Origin: Blastobasis lacticolella
Taxonomy: Eukaryota > Arthropoda > Insecta > Lepidoptera > Blastobasidae
Length of the DNA: 64,000 nt
Assembly (NCBI GenBank): GCA_905147135.1
Contig: LR990052.1
Location: 1,309,501 to 1,373,500, forward strand
Direction: 5' to 3'
This document shows positions 20,832-31,989 of the stretch, piece after piece. The translations under genes and the position numbers were made by a program. The notes under the pieces were generated by a model, which did not search any database, was not told the DNA's origin, and worked only from the letters and a program-made list of their open reading frames with translations. Position 1 is the first letter of the stretch. Each line of letters begins with the position of its first letter.

Positions 20832-21968
20832 TGTGACGGGGTGGCGACTCAGAGGGAGCTGGCCACTGTCGCCACGGGTCTGTTTAAACCCCAGACGGGT
20901 TGCTATCTCTGGGAATGAGGGATCTTGCTTAGTGAAACCATCGATAGTAATGATTTACAACTCACGTTTATTAAAACAACATATTAACCTATGTAATACA
21001 TGGTACTTAACTTGAATAACTTAGCCTAGTGGGCGATACCTATGTATCGGCGCTTAATTCTTACGACTTAACTTAGCGATTCTGCCGCGGGTGTTACCCG
21101 GGTTCCTCGTTACACAACTCTCCCTAACGGACTTAGACGGTTCCCGACCCACCGACATTCATACCCTACGTGGCGATCACGACGGAACGGACCGTTCCCC
21201 TAAATCACGGCGAATACGATAATCTACCCCGGACGCGTTTTCTACACGGAGGTTTAACGGGCGCGGATTGAGGACTAGCGCGGGCTAAGTCCTATCCCTA
21301 ATCGTCCCGGTCTAGTTTTACCTACATGGGTTGAGCCTAAGTCCTAACCTGATTTGGTTCCCCCCTCTAAGCCAGGCTGTCTACTCGGCGACCCCAAGCC
21401 GACAGTCCGGATGCCTGGTTGGACCCCTTCCTCCGGGATCACCAGTTCCTAACTCCCCATTTGTTCCCTATCCCCACCTAATCCCCCCTAAGCCCAACTG
21501 TCTACTCGGCGACCCCTAAGCCGACAGTTAGGGTACCTGGATAGACCCCTTCCTCCGGGATCTCCAGTACCTCGTCGTCTCGGCAACCCCAAGCCGACGG
21601 AAACTAATTACTCAAAAACCGGATGCGAACCTAAGGCCGGTACCGTTAGAACTGACTTCACATCCTGGTCTCGAGCCTCTTGAGTGAACATCGGGTGCGG
21701 GTCGTTAGCGCGATGCAGAGTCGGTCGTCCCGGGGGCTGCCGTTGTTTCGCCGGTCCGTCTCGTTAGCGCGATGCAGGATCGTGCGCCGGTGACGCGGCC
21801 TTGCTGCTGGGTGTGGGAGGGGCGGTGTAGCGCGGCGGCGCGGGGGCCGTGCGGATGCGCGCGTCACGCGCGGCGCGGTGCCAGTCCCCGGCGTCTCGCT
21901 CGCCTACCGGACGGGTGACCGCTGCTCGATGACTCGGCGGCGGTCCGGGCTTGTAACGCTTCGTTACA
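20832..21968 (-). repeat. 5-prime LTR of the minus-strand retrotransposon
   Basis: It is the same length as the left LTR, with a constant offset of 5532 and one visible mismatch (A at 20847). As the 5-prime LTR it would carry the promoter. Its U3 end (right side, about 21650-21960) is GC-rich, and I see no clear TATA box. The second GGTC target duplication follows at 21969-21972. Confidence 0.95.
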
Positions 21969-21972
21969 GGTC

Positions 21973-22289
21973 TCCTAAACGTGTAGGTACTATCACTACA
22001 AAGTGGAATTTTTTTACTCAGTAACGTAGAATAACTTATGGCACCCTCACAGTACATTAGATAGTAATATTTATTTATTTATTTGCTTCCACAAAGTTAT
22101 TACAGTATTAATGTAAATACAATATGGACCCGGTAGGGCGCAGCAATTTGGGAGGGAGGAGGCTTATGTCAAAATATAGTACAATAAAATAGGTTAGTAC
22201 CTACTATCAATTTACTTTTACATATTTAAACTTTATACTATCAAAACTACTACTAAATACTACTACTACTACTTTATACTATATAAATT
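21973..22289. repeat. Right half of the host repeat, then A+T-rich DNA
   Basis: 21973-22020 continues the host repeat interrupted at 15299 (compare 50655-50702). The rest is A+T-rich with a short TACTACTAC run at 22256-22271. No gene. Confidence 0.6.
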
Positions 22290-22553
22290 CATCATGATCA
22301 TCATCACAGCCCGTAACAGTCCACTGCAGGATTTAGGGCCTCTCCCACGAAAGGGGAGGTTATTGCCATAATCTCCACGCTTGGCAGGCGGGTTGGAGAT
22401 CGCAGTGTTTATATATAACAATGGAAAATGCTGCTGCCCATTTTCCAGACTACGGAGACTCTTGACCTTTTGCCTCGAAAACATTAGTCGCCTTGTACGA
22501 CACCGAAGAGTAAGGGGTTGGTGCTATTCTACTCTGCCGGACACCACACGGCC
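22290..22553 (-). mobile_element. SINE-C copy, full length, reversed
   Basis: The plus strand begins with the inverse of the TGATGATGATCATGA tail and ends ACACCACACGGCC, the inverse of the family head. It is full length relative to the 4442 copy and well preserved. Confidence 0.85.
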
Positions 22554-23062
22554 AGTAATATTAATTAAAAGCCAAAAATTCCTTAAACACACCAAATAAG
22601 GACCTAAATGAACAGGTACACAACAGCAACAAATTTTAATACACTTGAAATTCCCGTTTCAAAGGTAATCGTAGAGCGTCTTGCCGCACCGCACGTGTAA
22701 CGTGTACAAAGACGGCTCAAAGAGCAACTGGGGGACTTAACACCTTGCCTAAGCAGCAATGCATGTTTAATAGCGGTCACTTTGTGAGGACACACGTCGC
22801 CCCCCGGAGGAGGGCTTTTGAAAACTGTCTGTGGGTGGGCGCGTGTCCACGGGACCACGATTTTGTTTTCACGTGAACTACTTAATTCGTTGTCTAAGTT
22901 TAGTAATTCAAAACTTTAAGAAAATATGACCAATTTATATGATTCATTTTATTTGGCCCTCGCAAGATGATTTATCTTACTTCCCCTTTTACCTAAATCC
23001 TAAAATAATGTAAAGCACGAAACATTTCATTTACAAAACAAGTATCGTAAGGTATGTAATTC
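22554..23062. other. No gene recognised
   Basis: An 84-codon minus frame at 22604-22858 resembles no known family. The segment 22660-22860 is GC-richer than its surroundings and has no partner that I can find in the window. Confidence 0.45.
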
Positions 23063-23285
23063 ATCATCAAAGGCATCATCATCTAAGCGGTAAGTCCCGG
23101 CTTCTGCCAGGGTCTGCTTTCCGACTAATTCTCCTCCAGTTTGCCCGGTCTCGGGCATCCTTGCATCGTAAGCTGTTGGCTCTCGCATTCGACTCAGTGA
23201 TGTCAATCCATCGCTTCATAGGCCTTCCGCGGGACCTCTTTCTTGGTACCGGATGGTTTAGGCATCTATTTATCATGTAGCGATG
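23063..23285 (-). pseudogene. LINE (RTE-like) C-terminal remnant
   Basis: A minus-strand frame of 65 codons (23079-23276) reads PRKRSRGRPMKRWIDITES, then RDRANWRRISRKADPG, a C-terminus typical of RTE-like reverse transcriptases. A tail of ATCATC-type repeats (inverse of TGATGA) lies at about 23063-23083. A second decayed copy of this family is at 31697-31880, and its last ~40 bp recur at 34076-34120. Only the last part of the ORF is present. Confidence 0.75.
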
Positions 23286-23305
23286 GGGCTTTTGAATTAG
23301 CGATT

Positions 23306-23563
23306 GGCCGTGTGGTGTCCGGCAGAGTAGAACAGCACCAACCCCTTACACTGGTGGGTGTGTCGTACAAGGCGACTAATGTTTTCGAGGCAAAAGATCT
23401 AGAGTCTCCGTAGTCTGGAAAATGGGCAGCAGCATTTTCCATTGTTATATTTAAATACTGCGATCTCCAACCCGCCTGCCAAGCGTGGAGATTATGGCAA
23501 TAACCTCCCCTTTCGTGGGAGAGGCTCTGAGACCTGCAGTGGACTGTTATGGGCTGTGATGAT
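23306..23563 (+). mobile_element. SINE-C copy, full length
   Basis: It runs from GGCCGTGTGGTGTCCGGC to a TGATGA tail. A 10-bp repeat GATGGGGCTT occurs at 23282-23291 and 23564-23573. It may be the target duplication if the 14 bp between the left copy and the head belong to the insertion. Confidence 0.8.
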
Positions 23564-23573
23564 GATGGGGCTT

Positions 23574-23945
23574 ACGTTACACGTGACCAGAGTCCGGGCA
23601 CTGGATGAGTGATCGTTTCGTACTTTGGAGGCTATTTAGTTAAACATCAGCTCCGCAACGAGATCGCCACTCGTTAGGTGTGCTTCCTAATACCGGTGGC
23701 GAGGTTGACCAAGGACCCTGAGACTAGTTGAACAGTCTTGGGAGGCAGTCGGCACCCTGGAAAGGTTTCATTATTATCATCAATTACAGTCCACTGCGGG
23801 ATATAGGCCTCCCCCAATGCACCCTGTCCTCGGCTTGCCTGTGTGGCTCGTGACGGTATCAATATTATTCATTCATTGTATTAGTGGTACAATAACTTAA
23901 CCGACAGAAAAGACAGATAACTCCCAACGAAGTTTACCCTATACT
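23574..23945. other. No gene; LINE-tail-like fragment
   Basis: At 23784-23825 CAGTCCACTGCGGGATATAG and what follows resemble the tail region of RTE-type repeats. The rest shows no gene. Confidence 0.4.
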
Positions 23946-24470
23946 CAAATATTTTATAAATTACTGTACCGATTTTAATGAAACAATGTTAATTACCAAG
24001 TCGATTAAACTGGCTTTCTTTATGAAACCGTATCCAAATCGCTCCATTGGGATATTTTTAATGCTATATTGGTGTCCCGGAGCACGAAGAAATTCTTACA
24101 TTGATTGTTAACTTATCTCGCAAAGATATCGATATCTCGTTCAAGAGGTAATAAGAGGTCTCCTTAGAGGCAAGCAATGCATTGTTAGCGCCCCTGGTGT
24201 TGCTGATGTCCATAAGAGGCGGTGACCACTTTCCATCAGCTTTCTATTTATCTGCCGTATTACATAAAACTAACAAATATTTTATAAATTACTGTACCGA
24301 TTTTAATGAAACAATGCTAATTACCAAGTCGATAAAACTGGCTTTCTTTATGAAACCGTATCCAAATCGCTCCATCCGTTCGGGAGCTACGACACCACAA
24401 ACAGACACACAAAGCCACAGATGCACAAGTCAAACTTCCCCCCTTTTTTTCGTCGGAGGTTAAAAATACA
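23946..24470. repeat. Host repeat with 102-bp direct duplication around an insertion
   Basis: 23946-24047 and 24274-24375 are the same 102 bp, with about two mismatches by eye. The host repeat continues to about 24470 (ACAAACAGACACACAAAGCC, then CCTTTTTTTCGTCGGAGGTT). It is the reverse-orientation relative of repeats at 58485-58770 and 60215-60450. Confidence 0.75.
24048..24273 (+). mobile_element. 226-bp repeat element flanked by the 102-bp duplication
   Basis: It starts TGGGATATTTTT and ends GTATTACATAAAACTAA. A second copy with the same two ends is at 26549-26775, so the borders are real element ends. The family motif GGTGACCACTTTCCATCAG also occurs in decayed copies elsewhere. It has no coding capacity and is probably a non-autonomous retroposon. 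Confidence 0.7.
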
Positions 24471-24954
24471 ATGGAAACAGTCCCAGGCACCTGCATGCAG
24501 CCCGCGACTGTCTTGGCCCACCTTTGTGCCGCTCAATATCGCTCTGCATATTTCAACCGCGGCCGCGCCATCGAAAGCGGTATCTCTCAGTTGACTGCGA
24601 CGGCCGGCTGGCGAAGCGTTGTAAGTATTAATTGCATTTTTCCGTGTTATCATTATGTTGATTTGACACAATAAAACATACAAGGAAATATCACAATTAT
24701 TAATGACATAACACATTTTAAAAAAGAAATTTCACCCTTTAGCACAATATTGAATTTTTTACTTTATTGCTCATATAAATGTACAAAACATATAGCACAC
24801 ACGACACAGGCGCGCTTAGTCCTATAAAGAAGTTTCTCTCAGTGAGAGAATGGTGAAGTATTTTTATGTCGAAATTAAATTATCCATGGTAATATTTTCA
24901 ATTCTCCACTGATGTCAGCAGCATATACATACGTATTTATACAATTTCGTTGAT
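24471..24954. other. No gene recognised
   Basis: GC-richer to 24620, then A+T-rich. Short open frames on both strands overlap each other and resemble nothing known. Confidence 0.45.
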
Positions 24955-25243
24955 TTTAACTGCTAATATCCCTTTGAATCGTCAAAAAAGAGGGGGTAGG
25001 AAAGTAGGAAGGAAACGTATGTACGTCCATGTGGACATGTTGGCCGCCCCAGGGCTAACCGATCCACCGATCCCGAATGGACAACGGCCGGACGGACCGT
25101 GTCCGACAATGCCAGGCAGAGCCGGGCAGCAACCGAAAATGTCAGACACAGCCGAGCCGCGCCCGACAAAGCCAGACAGAGCCGGGCCGCGCCCGACAAA
25201 GGTAGATAGAGTCAGACCGTACCCGACAATGCCCGACAGTTAA
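24955..25243 (+). repeat. 30-bp minisatellite (about five units) with leader
   Basis: From about 25094 five 30-bp units follow each other, built on GCCGGGCCGCGCCCGACAAA. Since 30 is a multiple of three, the plus frame stays open and reads as ten-residue units such as GPRPTKVDRV. The leader (GGGGTAGGAAAGTAGGAAGG) and the start of the array recur at 25853-26012. I see no evidence that it is translated. Confidence 0.7.
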
Positions 25244-25766
25244 GACCTACCTCGCCCAGATGTCTGTTCCTCGGACCTGCCGGATGCGGCAAATATCTAC
25301 ACTGATAAAGTAGCTTCGGACATTTGAGGAAGCTGCTGAGTCATTACATTATAGCTACTAAAGCCTGTACCTGTACAGAAACTTACTTTTATAGACCCAC
25401 CAACAAAACATCCTTACCCAGAAAATATATCTTTCACACTTACCACCCCTCTCCAGTCCACGTTTGAAATATTAGCATGCGGCGCGGTCCAGATGCCTGC
25501 ATTAGGACACTACGTGCGATGCCCGGTTCGATACCCGCGGCAGTGCTTTGGCCGGCCCGCGGCATGCCTAATGGCCGAAAATAGCAGATGCTGAATGGTG
25601 GTCCATGTAATGGACAGATACATTTTTGTCGCTCGATTGTTGATTTTTACCTTAACGTACACTAGTTTTAACATGTTATTTCTATAATCGTTGATATTGT
25701 TATAACTTGTTTGATGTAACTGACTACAGTTACCATACCAATTAAAATCGATGTCTATGTCTATGT
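25244..25766. other. No gene recognised
   Basis: No supported coding region. Around 25545-25775 there is a repeat-like segment ending in GTCTATGTCTATGTC. Confidence 0.45.
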
Positions 25767-25835
25767 CAAAATTCAAAATTCAAAAAATTCAAAATTCAAG
25801 AAATTCAAAATTCAAAATTCAAAATTCAAAATTTC
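25767..25835. repeat. AAAATTC-type microsatellite
   Basis: A run of imperfect 7-bp units (AAAATTC with AAAAAATTC variants), followed by TTTCTTTATTGA. Confidence 0.85.
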
Positions 25836-25852
25836 TTTATTGATTAGAACAG

Positions 25853-26012
25853 TAAATATCTCTTTCAATCGTTAAAAAGGAGGAGGGGTAGGAAAGTAGG
25901 AAGGAAACACACAGTGACACGCTGACCACCCTACGGCCGCAGCAAACCCACCCTACGCAACCACGACCGGACCGTGTTCGACAATGCTAGGCAGAGCCGG
26001 ACTGCGTTCGAT
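25853..26012 (+). repeat. Second copy of the 24955 repeat
   Basis: It shares GGGGTAGGAAAGTAGGAAGG, the GGACCGTGTTCGACAATGC unit and a GCCGGACTGCGTTCGA unit. Only one to two minisatellite units remain. Confidence 0.65.
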
Positions 26013-26548
26013 ATATTAATCGTCAGTTCGCTGTGTCGCCGTGTCAATCGCCCATCTAACTGAAGAAACAGCAATTAATTTTTATTATACCTACAAAATA
26101 TACTGTATTTTTCCGATCTCCTTTAATGTAGAATAAAGTGTTATAAATAAATAAAATATAAAATATTTGCAGAAAGGTATTTGACCACCATGCTTGCATT
26201 TATCACATTCATTTTAGTCCATATGTTACTGACAACGCCATCTTGTGGCAGATAGCTAATTAAAAAATCTTTGTAATCAACCTACTTCATTTTGTTTAAA
26301 TTATTGCCCATCTGACTAAGAAACTTTTTAAACTTTTAAAAACGTAGTTCCTTCTTTAAATTATGATAGGCATGTATGCAAAATGTAACTCGCTCAGACT
26401 CCCTGAGCAGCTGTGCTCTAGATATCGGAAGACTCATAATATGAGCCCTCGGCGAGTATGAGTCCGTAGACCGTCGATCGATGACGTTTGACCTCAACTC
26501 ACCTGCGGTCCGTCTTGAATGCACTGCAGGTGTTAAGGGGATGCCTGT
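26013..26548. other. No gene recognised
   Basis: A+T-rich, without a supported gene or repeat. Confidence 0.5.
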
Positions 26549-26775
26549 TGGGATATTTTTTATCCTATATTGCTGTTGCGGAGCAGGAAGAAATTCTTAC
26601 ATTGACCTGTTAACTTATATCGCACAGATATCGATATCTCCTTCAAGATGTAATTAGAGGTCTCCTTAGAGACGGGCAACGCATTGGTAGCGCCCCTGGT
26701 GTTGCTGCTGTCCACGAGCGGCGGTGACCACTTTCCATCAGCTTTCTATTTATCTGCCGTATTACATAAAACTAA
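26549..26775 (+). mobile_element. Second copy of the 226-bp repeat element
   Basis: It has the same ends and about the same length as 24048-24273, with scattered substitutions. No long flanking duplication is visible around this copy. Confidence 0.7.
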
Positions 26776-26879
26776 ACAAAAATAAAGATTCGCATGATGC
26801 AATACATTTACGCAGAATTATCAGAGACAAGTCAATGTAGGTATGATTAAAACTTGAATTGTATACAAAAGTGGAAATG

Positions 26880-27010
26880 AATAAAATGGGGTTCTTCAAA
26901 AAGCATGTCTACAGGGAGGTATCTGCTCCCCTTAGGTTGCAGATGTCCTGGACGACGGTGGCCACTTTCCATCAGGTTGACCGTCCATCCATCCCTTGGC
27001 AATAAAAAAA
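26880..27010 (+). repeat. Interspersed repeat, GGGGTTCTTCAAAAAGCATG family
   Basis: It runs from GGGGTTCTTCAAAAAGCATG to TTTCCATCAGGTTGACCGTC. It matches 12365-12475 and 51635-51780 and ends in an A-rich tract. Confidence 0.6.
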
Positions 27011-27107
27011 ACGATTTACGTATCTAGATCGACTGTATTAAATATTTTTTACTTTTGTATACCAAATAAATTACCTTACATATAATTACTAACACTTATA
27101 TTCTTAC

Positions 27108-27366
27108 GCCGTCTGGTGTCCGGCAGAGTAGAATAGCACAAACCACTTACACTCATGGGTGTCGTACGAGGCGACTAATGTTTTCGAGGCAAAAGATCAA
27201 GAGTCTCCGTAGGTTGGAAAATGGGCAGCAGTATTCTCTATTGTTATATTTAATCACTGCGATCTCCAACCCGCTTGCCAAGCGTGGAGATTATGGCAAT
27301 AACCTCCCCTTTCTTGGGAGAGGCTCTAAGTCCTGCAGTGGACTGGTACGAGCTGTGATGATGATA
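27108..27366 (+). mobile_element. SINE-C copy, near full length
   Basis: The head is slightly changed (GCCGTCTGGTGTCCGGC); the body matches the family and it ends GAGCTGTGATGATGAT. Confidence 0.8.
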
Positions 27367-28538
27367 TTCTTAAGAAATCCAATCCAAATCTAAGAAATAA
27401 AAACATTAGAAACTACTAATGCACTTCTCCTTAACCATGAAGGGTCGATGGAGTGCAATCTATCCGCTTCCTTTATGTCGTCCACGTCACGTACAGTCAT
27501 CCCCACGTCTGTGAACCTGCACCTTACTTCCCGGTGTTAGAGGATAAATTCGTACAGCAGTAGTTCGTACGAAGCCTTACTACGCTCAATATCACATCAA
27601 ATCAACATTTTGTTGAAATATATTTTGTACTTTTCAGTACCAACTACCAGTGGAGGGTGAGTAATTGGTTTCTGCCATGTTGCGCGGTAGTTCGGGCCGG
27701 TATGGTGTAACCGCTTGCATTTGGCTGAATGGGTTTTATGGAATGAGCAGGAGGTGTATGCATATAAATATAAAGAAGATCGGTTTTTGAAAAAAAAACT
27801 CATCTTTGCCGATCCAGAAATTCAACCATCTTTTTAGTACCGGGATTGCCTGTGGGATGCGGGCAAAAGTATCTACGTTGTATACAGGTGTAGGCAACAC
27901 ACATAGAAATACAATTTTATTGTAAATTAAATCTCCCAAAGCAATAACGACAGTATATAAAGCACGATGTCCTAGATCAGCCTAATTAGGTGACAAAAAT
28001 TCCTACCCCCTTACTCTGCTTCCAACAATATACTCAAATTGTTAAGTGGTATCAAGTTTTTTGGGCGTGTTATTTTACAAAATAAAGATACATTTAATTT
28101 CTTCTTAAAGTCGCCCATACACATTTTTATTGTAATATTTTCATAACTACATTTTAATTCATTTAATATCAGGATACCTATCTATCCAGTTCAGCATATT
28201 CCCAAAACGGCCAGTAAATTCAGCTGACCCGACAACACCGTGCCGAAGCGATACCTACGTAACCACATCACCTGTTTACCGACGGAATGGGACCTGAAAC
28301 TCATTTTCATATTTTCAACCATCGGTGCTGCAAAACAAATCCACAACTCTCCCAGCAATAGTTACATACAAGAGCGTACTGCATTAATGTGCACGAGACA
28401 GGGAGCTGTGCTTCTGCTGGATGAGCCAAATTGTATTTTAAATAATGTTAAGTTCAGATGGTTTACGGAGGAGGTAAAATAAGTACATCAATACTTGACT
28501 CAGTAGTGATATTAGTTTGTAGTCTTCAATAGAGTATT
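27367..28538. other. No gene recognised
   Basis: No supported coding region or repeat. The longest frame (80 codons, 28240-28482) resembles no known protein. Confidence 0.5.
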
Positions 28539-29010
28539 TTAACCTTTCTTCGAGAACAATATGACTATGCTTCTGCGCCATGTTTCCGGCGTTTTCCCCT
28601 CGAAGATGACGGAAATAAACAGCTTCTGCAGGGTCTTAACCATGGGTCTGTCACCGGCTTGCAGAAGCTCAGCCGTAATTCCATCATCACCTTGCAGTTT
28701 TTTGAGAGCCATACTAATCTCGTACGGGCTGATGTTCGGCATATATTTGGTGTAGTGTCGGGGTAACTTGGCTTTGTGGTCTTTTGTCATACTGGTAAAA
28801 GGTACCCGTGTTGTTGTGTATAACTGTCCATAGAACCTCTCGTCTTCCCACAGAACCTCGGACTTGGTCGAAACAAGTCTGCCGTCACCCGTTTTCTGTC
28901 TCGTCAGCTGGCTCTGTCCAATCCACAGATCTCTCGCAAAGACTTTAGAGCCTTTGTTCCGCTCGATCACCGCGTTCGACGTGTTAAAGAACTCCACATC
29001 ATACTCACCA
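28539..29010 (-). pseudogene. RTE-like reverse transcriptase fragment (N-terminal part of RT)
   Basis: An open frame of about 152 codons covers the start of the polymerase region of an RTE-like endonuclease-reverse transcriptase: YDVEFFNTSNAVIERNKGSK, then GQSQLTRQKTGDGRLVS, LQGDDGITAELLQAGDRP, and IFEGKTPETWRRSIVILFSKK. Both the endonuclease and the catalytic palm are missing, so it is a two-sided remnant. The usual NNKAPG before DDGITAELL is absent; LKKLQ joins directly to GDDG. Confidence 0.85.
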
Positions 29011-29182
29011 GTCGAGAATCACCTAACTGACCTCGAAATGGTTCCTGCTACCCAGTAGAAAATTGGGGATTTTGTTTTCTAAGGATGCTGTTTGACAAAT
29101 TCATTTCTTGTGTTTTCCCATTCTAAACATGTTCTTGTTCTAACATTGATAAACCAGCTTTGTTTATTATTGTGAGGTTAAT
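29011..29182. other. Spacer, no gene recognised
   Basis: Short A+T-rich spacer between the LINE remnant and SINE-B. Confidence 0.4.
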
Positions 29183-29200
29183 ACTCTCTACTTTTTGTGA

Positions 29201-29560
29201 GAGCGTCGGTACAGAGTGATTAAAGTATCTGACTCTTAAGCGAGAGTTACGAATCTCACTACGGCCATGTACCAATGACTCTTTTCCGAGTTATATACAT
29301 TAGTTTATTGCTAACCGATGCTCTGACGGCAAGGGAACACATCGTGAAGAAACCTGCACATTCAGGCGACTGAATGTGCAGGTGCTATGACGAAACCATG
29401 ATTCAATCTGGTCAGGTTCCCCTGGTACCAGGGTCACGGAGGTCAAATGGCAGTCGCTTCTACGTAATTATCTGACCTGCCAAATCCTGGATCATGGTCA
29501 TGGCAGACCCTGGGCCCTCGTGCGTGAGAGCACAACCGAGACATTAACGCCAGGATTATG
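29201..29560 (+). mobile_element. SINE-B copy, full length, with target duplications
   Basis: It begins GAGCGTCGGTACAGAGTGAT (tRNA-like head with decayed A and B boxes) and ends CATTAACGCCAGGATTATG. It is flanked by near-identical direct repeats at 29183-29200 and 29561-29577 (ACTCTCTACTTTTTGTGA; the right copy has a small change). This defines the 5-prime and 3-prime ends of the family. Confidence 0.85.
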
Positions 29561-29577
29561 ACTCTCTGTTTTTGTGA

Positions 29578-31217
29578 CTCTAGAGAAGTCGTATCCAGGC
29601 ATATTTATATTCGCGCAGCTATTTACTGCTACTGCTTACGGCAACGTTCGGGGGCGAGTCGTAAAATTCTATCACTAGGATTGTGCAACATTGATCCATA
29701 CTCGACAGCGACCCGACTATCAGCTTGATATCCACCGAATAGTATTCGTAACTACGTGCAATGTGCATGTGCATGGCTCTGAAAGATTGAACCAGTTTGC
29801 GTTACTTGTGGAATTGCGTCGCTGTTGACGCTGGGTTTTCATCGGTTTTGAGTTATGTCACTTTTGCGTTTGGTAGATATGATCAAGGTGCAAATACTAT
29901 TTGAGTTGAAAATCTGAAAGTATTTTATTGTTTCTTGTGTTTAGAACCAAACTACTGACTTCCCATCAGTGTGTGTGTCTAAAAATAATAATCGAGTCTT
30001 CAGGCGTCGGTCTTGGCCCGCGGGTTTAAACGCGTGACATATTAATATTATTATTTTTCCTCAGGCCCCATGTATGGGCCTGCAGTTAAAAATTATATTA
30101 CATTTTTAACTGCGGACCCAAACGCCTGACGAATAATATTAATTTTAATGCATCAGTCGTTTCAGACCGCGGGCCGAAACTAGGCCGGGGTGAAACTGAA
30201 CCTGAACACTCAATAATCTGTGTCACTTTTCAGGGAACCTATTATAAATGTCAACCCGTCGCTGTACGAAAGAAGAACAATACAGCGTATCTTAATACTG
30301 CCGCCTTTCTAAAACTCGTGCTTATACAAACATCGTCTTTCATCTAACTACCTAACCAATTCGGTTAGCCAGAAGGTTCCTTACAAATTATGGATGCCCA
30401 TTCCGCTGCACTGTCTCCAATAATTGATTTCCCATCTACGTAGCCCCGAAACCGGGACAGTATTGCCCCAAAGCTTGCCAAATGGAAAACTGAGCGTGCC
30501 CGTAAGTTTTTCCTATCTTCCCAATTGCACTCCGCTTACAGTACAGTGCGAAGCTCATTTGCAAACATATTGCGCTGTATATTGTTGCACTTATCTGCCG
30601 GGATCGGTCGCTATTAAATTTATTGTAATGCAATTTAATTCTTGTCAAATATCTGCGGTAATAATACATAGAACAAGTCCATTTTGGATTACGTTTGATG
30701 AAAATTTCTATCAGTATGGGATCCGGTAATTAAGCTCATGAAGGACCATACTCAGTATCATACGGGACATTCAATATTCCACAAATGGCGCCAGTTAGTC
30801 TACCCACCAAAATGTAATGAAAATATCAAGATTATGTGTTGTTGGAACAGTGACATCTTTAACTTATTGTTACTATAGTCTTTGCCTGCGACTTATGACT
30901 TTTAAAATAAATTCAGGTAGGTATACTATACTGACAGCGCCCATTAATATCTATATATCTATCCATACTTACGCCATAATAATTTAACAATCATTGTACC
31001 TTGTCATATTTATTATAGATATGCGTATACATTATGGCATTACCTATTAATATAATTATCCAATAAATATTTTTCACTTCATACGTGTTTGCACAGGTGC
31101 GATCCCCAATAACTTCCTCTGATTCTCATTAAAACACCTTATGTACTTATGTACACTATTCTTAGTATTTCCTAAATGTATATGTTGCGGTCTTTAATTT
31201 CGGTAATAGTAGAAACA
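29578..31217. other. No gene recognised
   Basis: A 101-codon frame at 30424-30729 and its antisense partner resemble nothing known. No repeat copy is recognised. It may be single-copy intron or intergenic DNA. Confidence 0.5.
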
Positions 31218-31299
31218 GCTGAGGTGTCCGAGTGGTTAAGGAGTTGGACTTGAAATCCAATGGGCGTTGCCCGCGCAGGTTCGAATCCTGTCCTCAGCG
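31218..31299 (+). tRNA. tRNA-Ser(UGA)
   Basis: Identical over all 82 nt to the gene at 8972: acceptor GCTGAGG/CCTCAGC, anticodon loop CTTGAAA, long variable arm, B box GGTTCGAATCC. The upstream flank differs from the other two copies, so it is not part of a recent long duplication. Confidence 0.95.
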
Positions 31300-31306
31300 A
31301 TTGAGA

Positions 31307-31312
31307 TTTTTT
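31307..31312 (+). terminator. Pol III T-run terminator
   Basis: Six T residues 8 nt after the tRNA end. Confidence 0.8.
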
Positions 31313-31404
31313 AGTTGAATATTGCGATTTCCGATTTGTTGTTGTTTTGTCTCTGTTGTGCTGACTGCAACATTTACAATAAACTACTTGATGACGGACA
31401 TTGT

Positions 31405-31615
31405 CATCTTTAAATTGTATAAAACAAAGTCGTCGCTTGCCGAAGGCTATCCCTCTTTACCTATCATACGTATGTATTTACTGTTAGATCTTTTAAACAA
31501 AGCAACAGGTTTTAATGCGGTTTTGATCAATAGATACGGAGTATCAAGACGACGATTTATAGCGTAGGACAACACACGAACGAAGTCGCAGCGGGCCAGC
31601 TAGTATATCATAAAG
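31405..31615 (+). repeat. Dispersed repeat, TATAAAACAAAGTCGC family
   Basis: It begins TTGTATAAAACAAAGTCGTC and ends GAACGAAGTCGCAGCGGGCC and CTAGTATATCA, matching the 11096 copy at both ends. Confidence 0.65.
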
Positions 31616-31696
31616 TATAGATATACTGCCCTCACAAGGTCCTTGGCCCAAATTTACTACAGGGTCAGCCAATTAGATTGTAGCGAATGAGCCAAA

Positions 31697-31880
31697 TATG
31701 AGCAATCATCATCATCATTGTCCTAGCGTTTATCCCGGCTTCTGCCAGGGTCCGCTTTCCTGCTCATTATACTCCGCTTTGCCCGGTCTTTAGCATCATC
31801 GCGTCGTCATCCGTTGGCTCTCGCATCCGACTTAACGATGTCGATCCATCGCTTCTTGGGCCCACGGGGCCACAAAGCCA
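31697..31880 (-). pseudogene. RTE-like LINE C-terminal remnant, decayed
   Basis: The plus strand starts with an ATCATCATCATC run (inverse tail), then CCCGGCTTCTGCCAGGGTCC, which aligns with 23096-23116, and GATCCATCGCTTC as at 23203-23216. The reading frame is broken. Confidence 0.7.
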
Positions 31881-31989
31881 ACTATGAAAATCTCGTTCAT
31901 TATATATTTGCCTTATAATTAAGTTCAACACAACGTAAATATTGTTAAAGAATGAATAAACTATGAATTATGCAAAGTAATTTCGCAAA
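31881..31989. other. Spacer, no gene recognised
   Basis: Short A+T-rich spacer. Confidence 0.4.

Larger units (their letters stand above)
15300..21968 (-). mobile_element. Ty3/gypsy-like LTR retrotransposon lacking RT, RNase H and integrase core
   Basis: A complete 6669-bp insertion on the minus strand. It has two 1137-bp LTRs, a primer-binding site 2 nt inside the 5-prime LTR (20817-20829), a polypurine tract against the 3-prime LTR (16437-16448), and a 4-bp GGTC target duplication. It carries one intact ORF encoding Gag, protease, a repeat linker and an integrase HHCC domain. About 1.8 kb between the ORF and the 3-prime LTR has no recognisable coding content. Without RT it cannot copy itself and would need enzymes from another element. 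The HHCC and Gag types and the short target duplication point to the Ty3/gypsy group; the clade is not determined. Confidence 0.92.
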
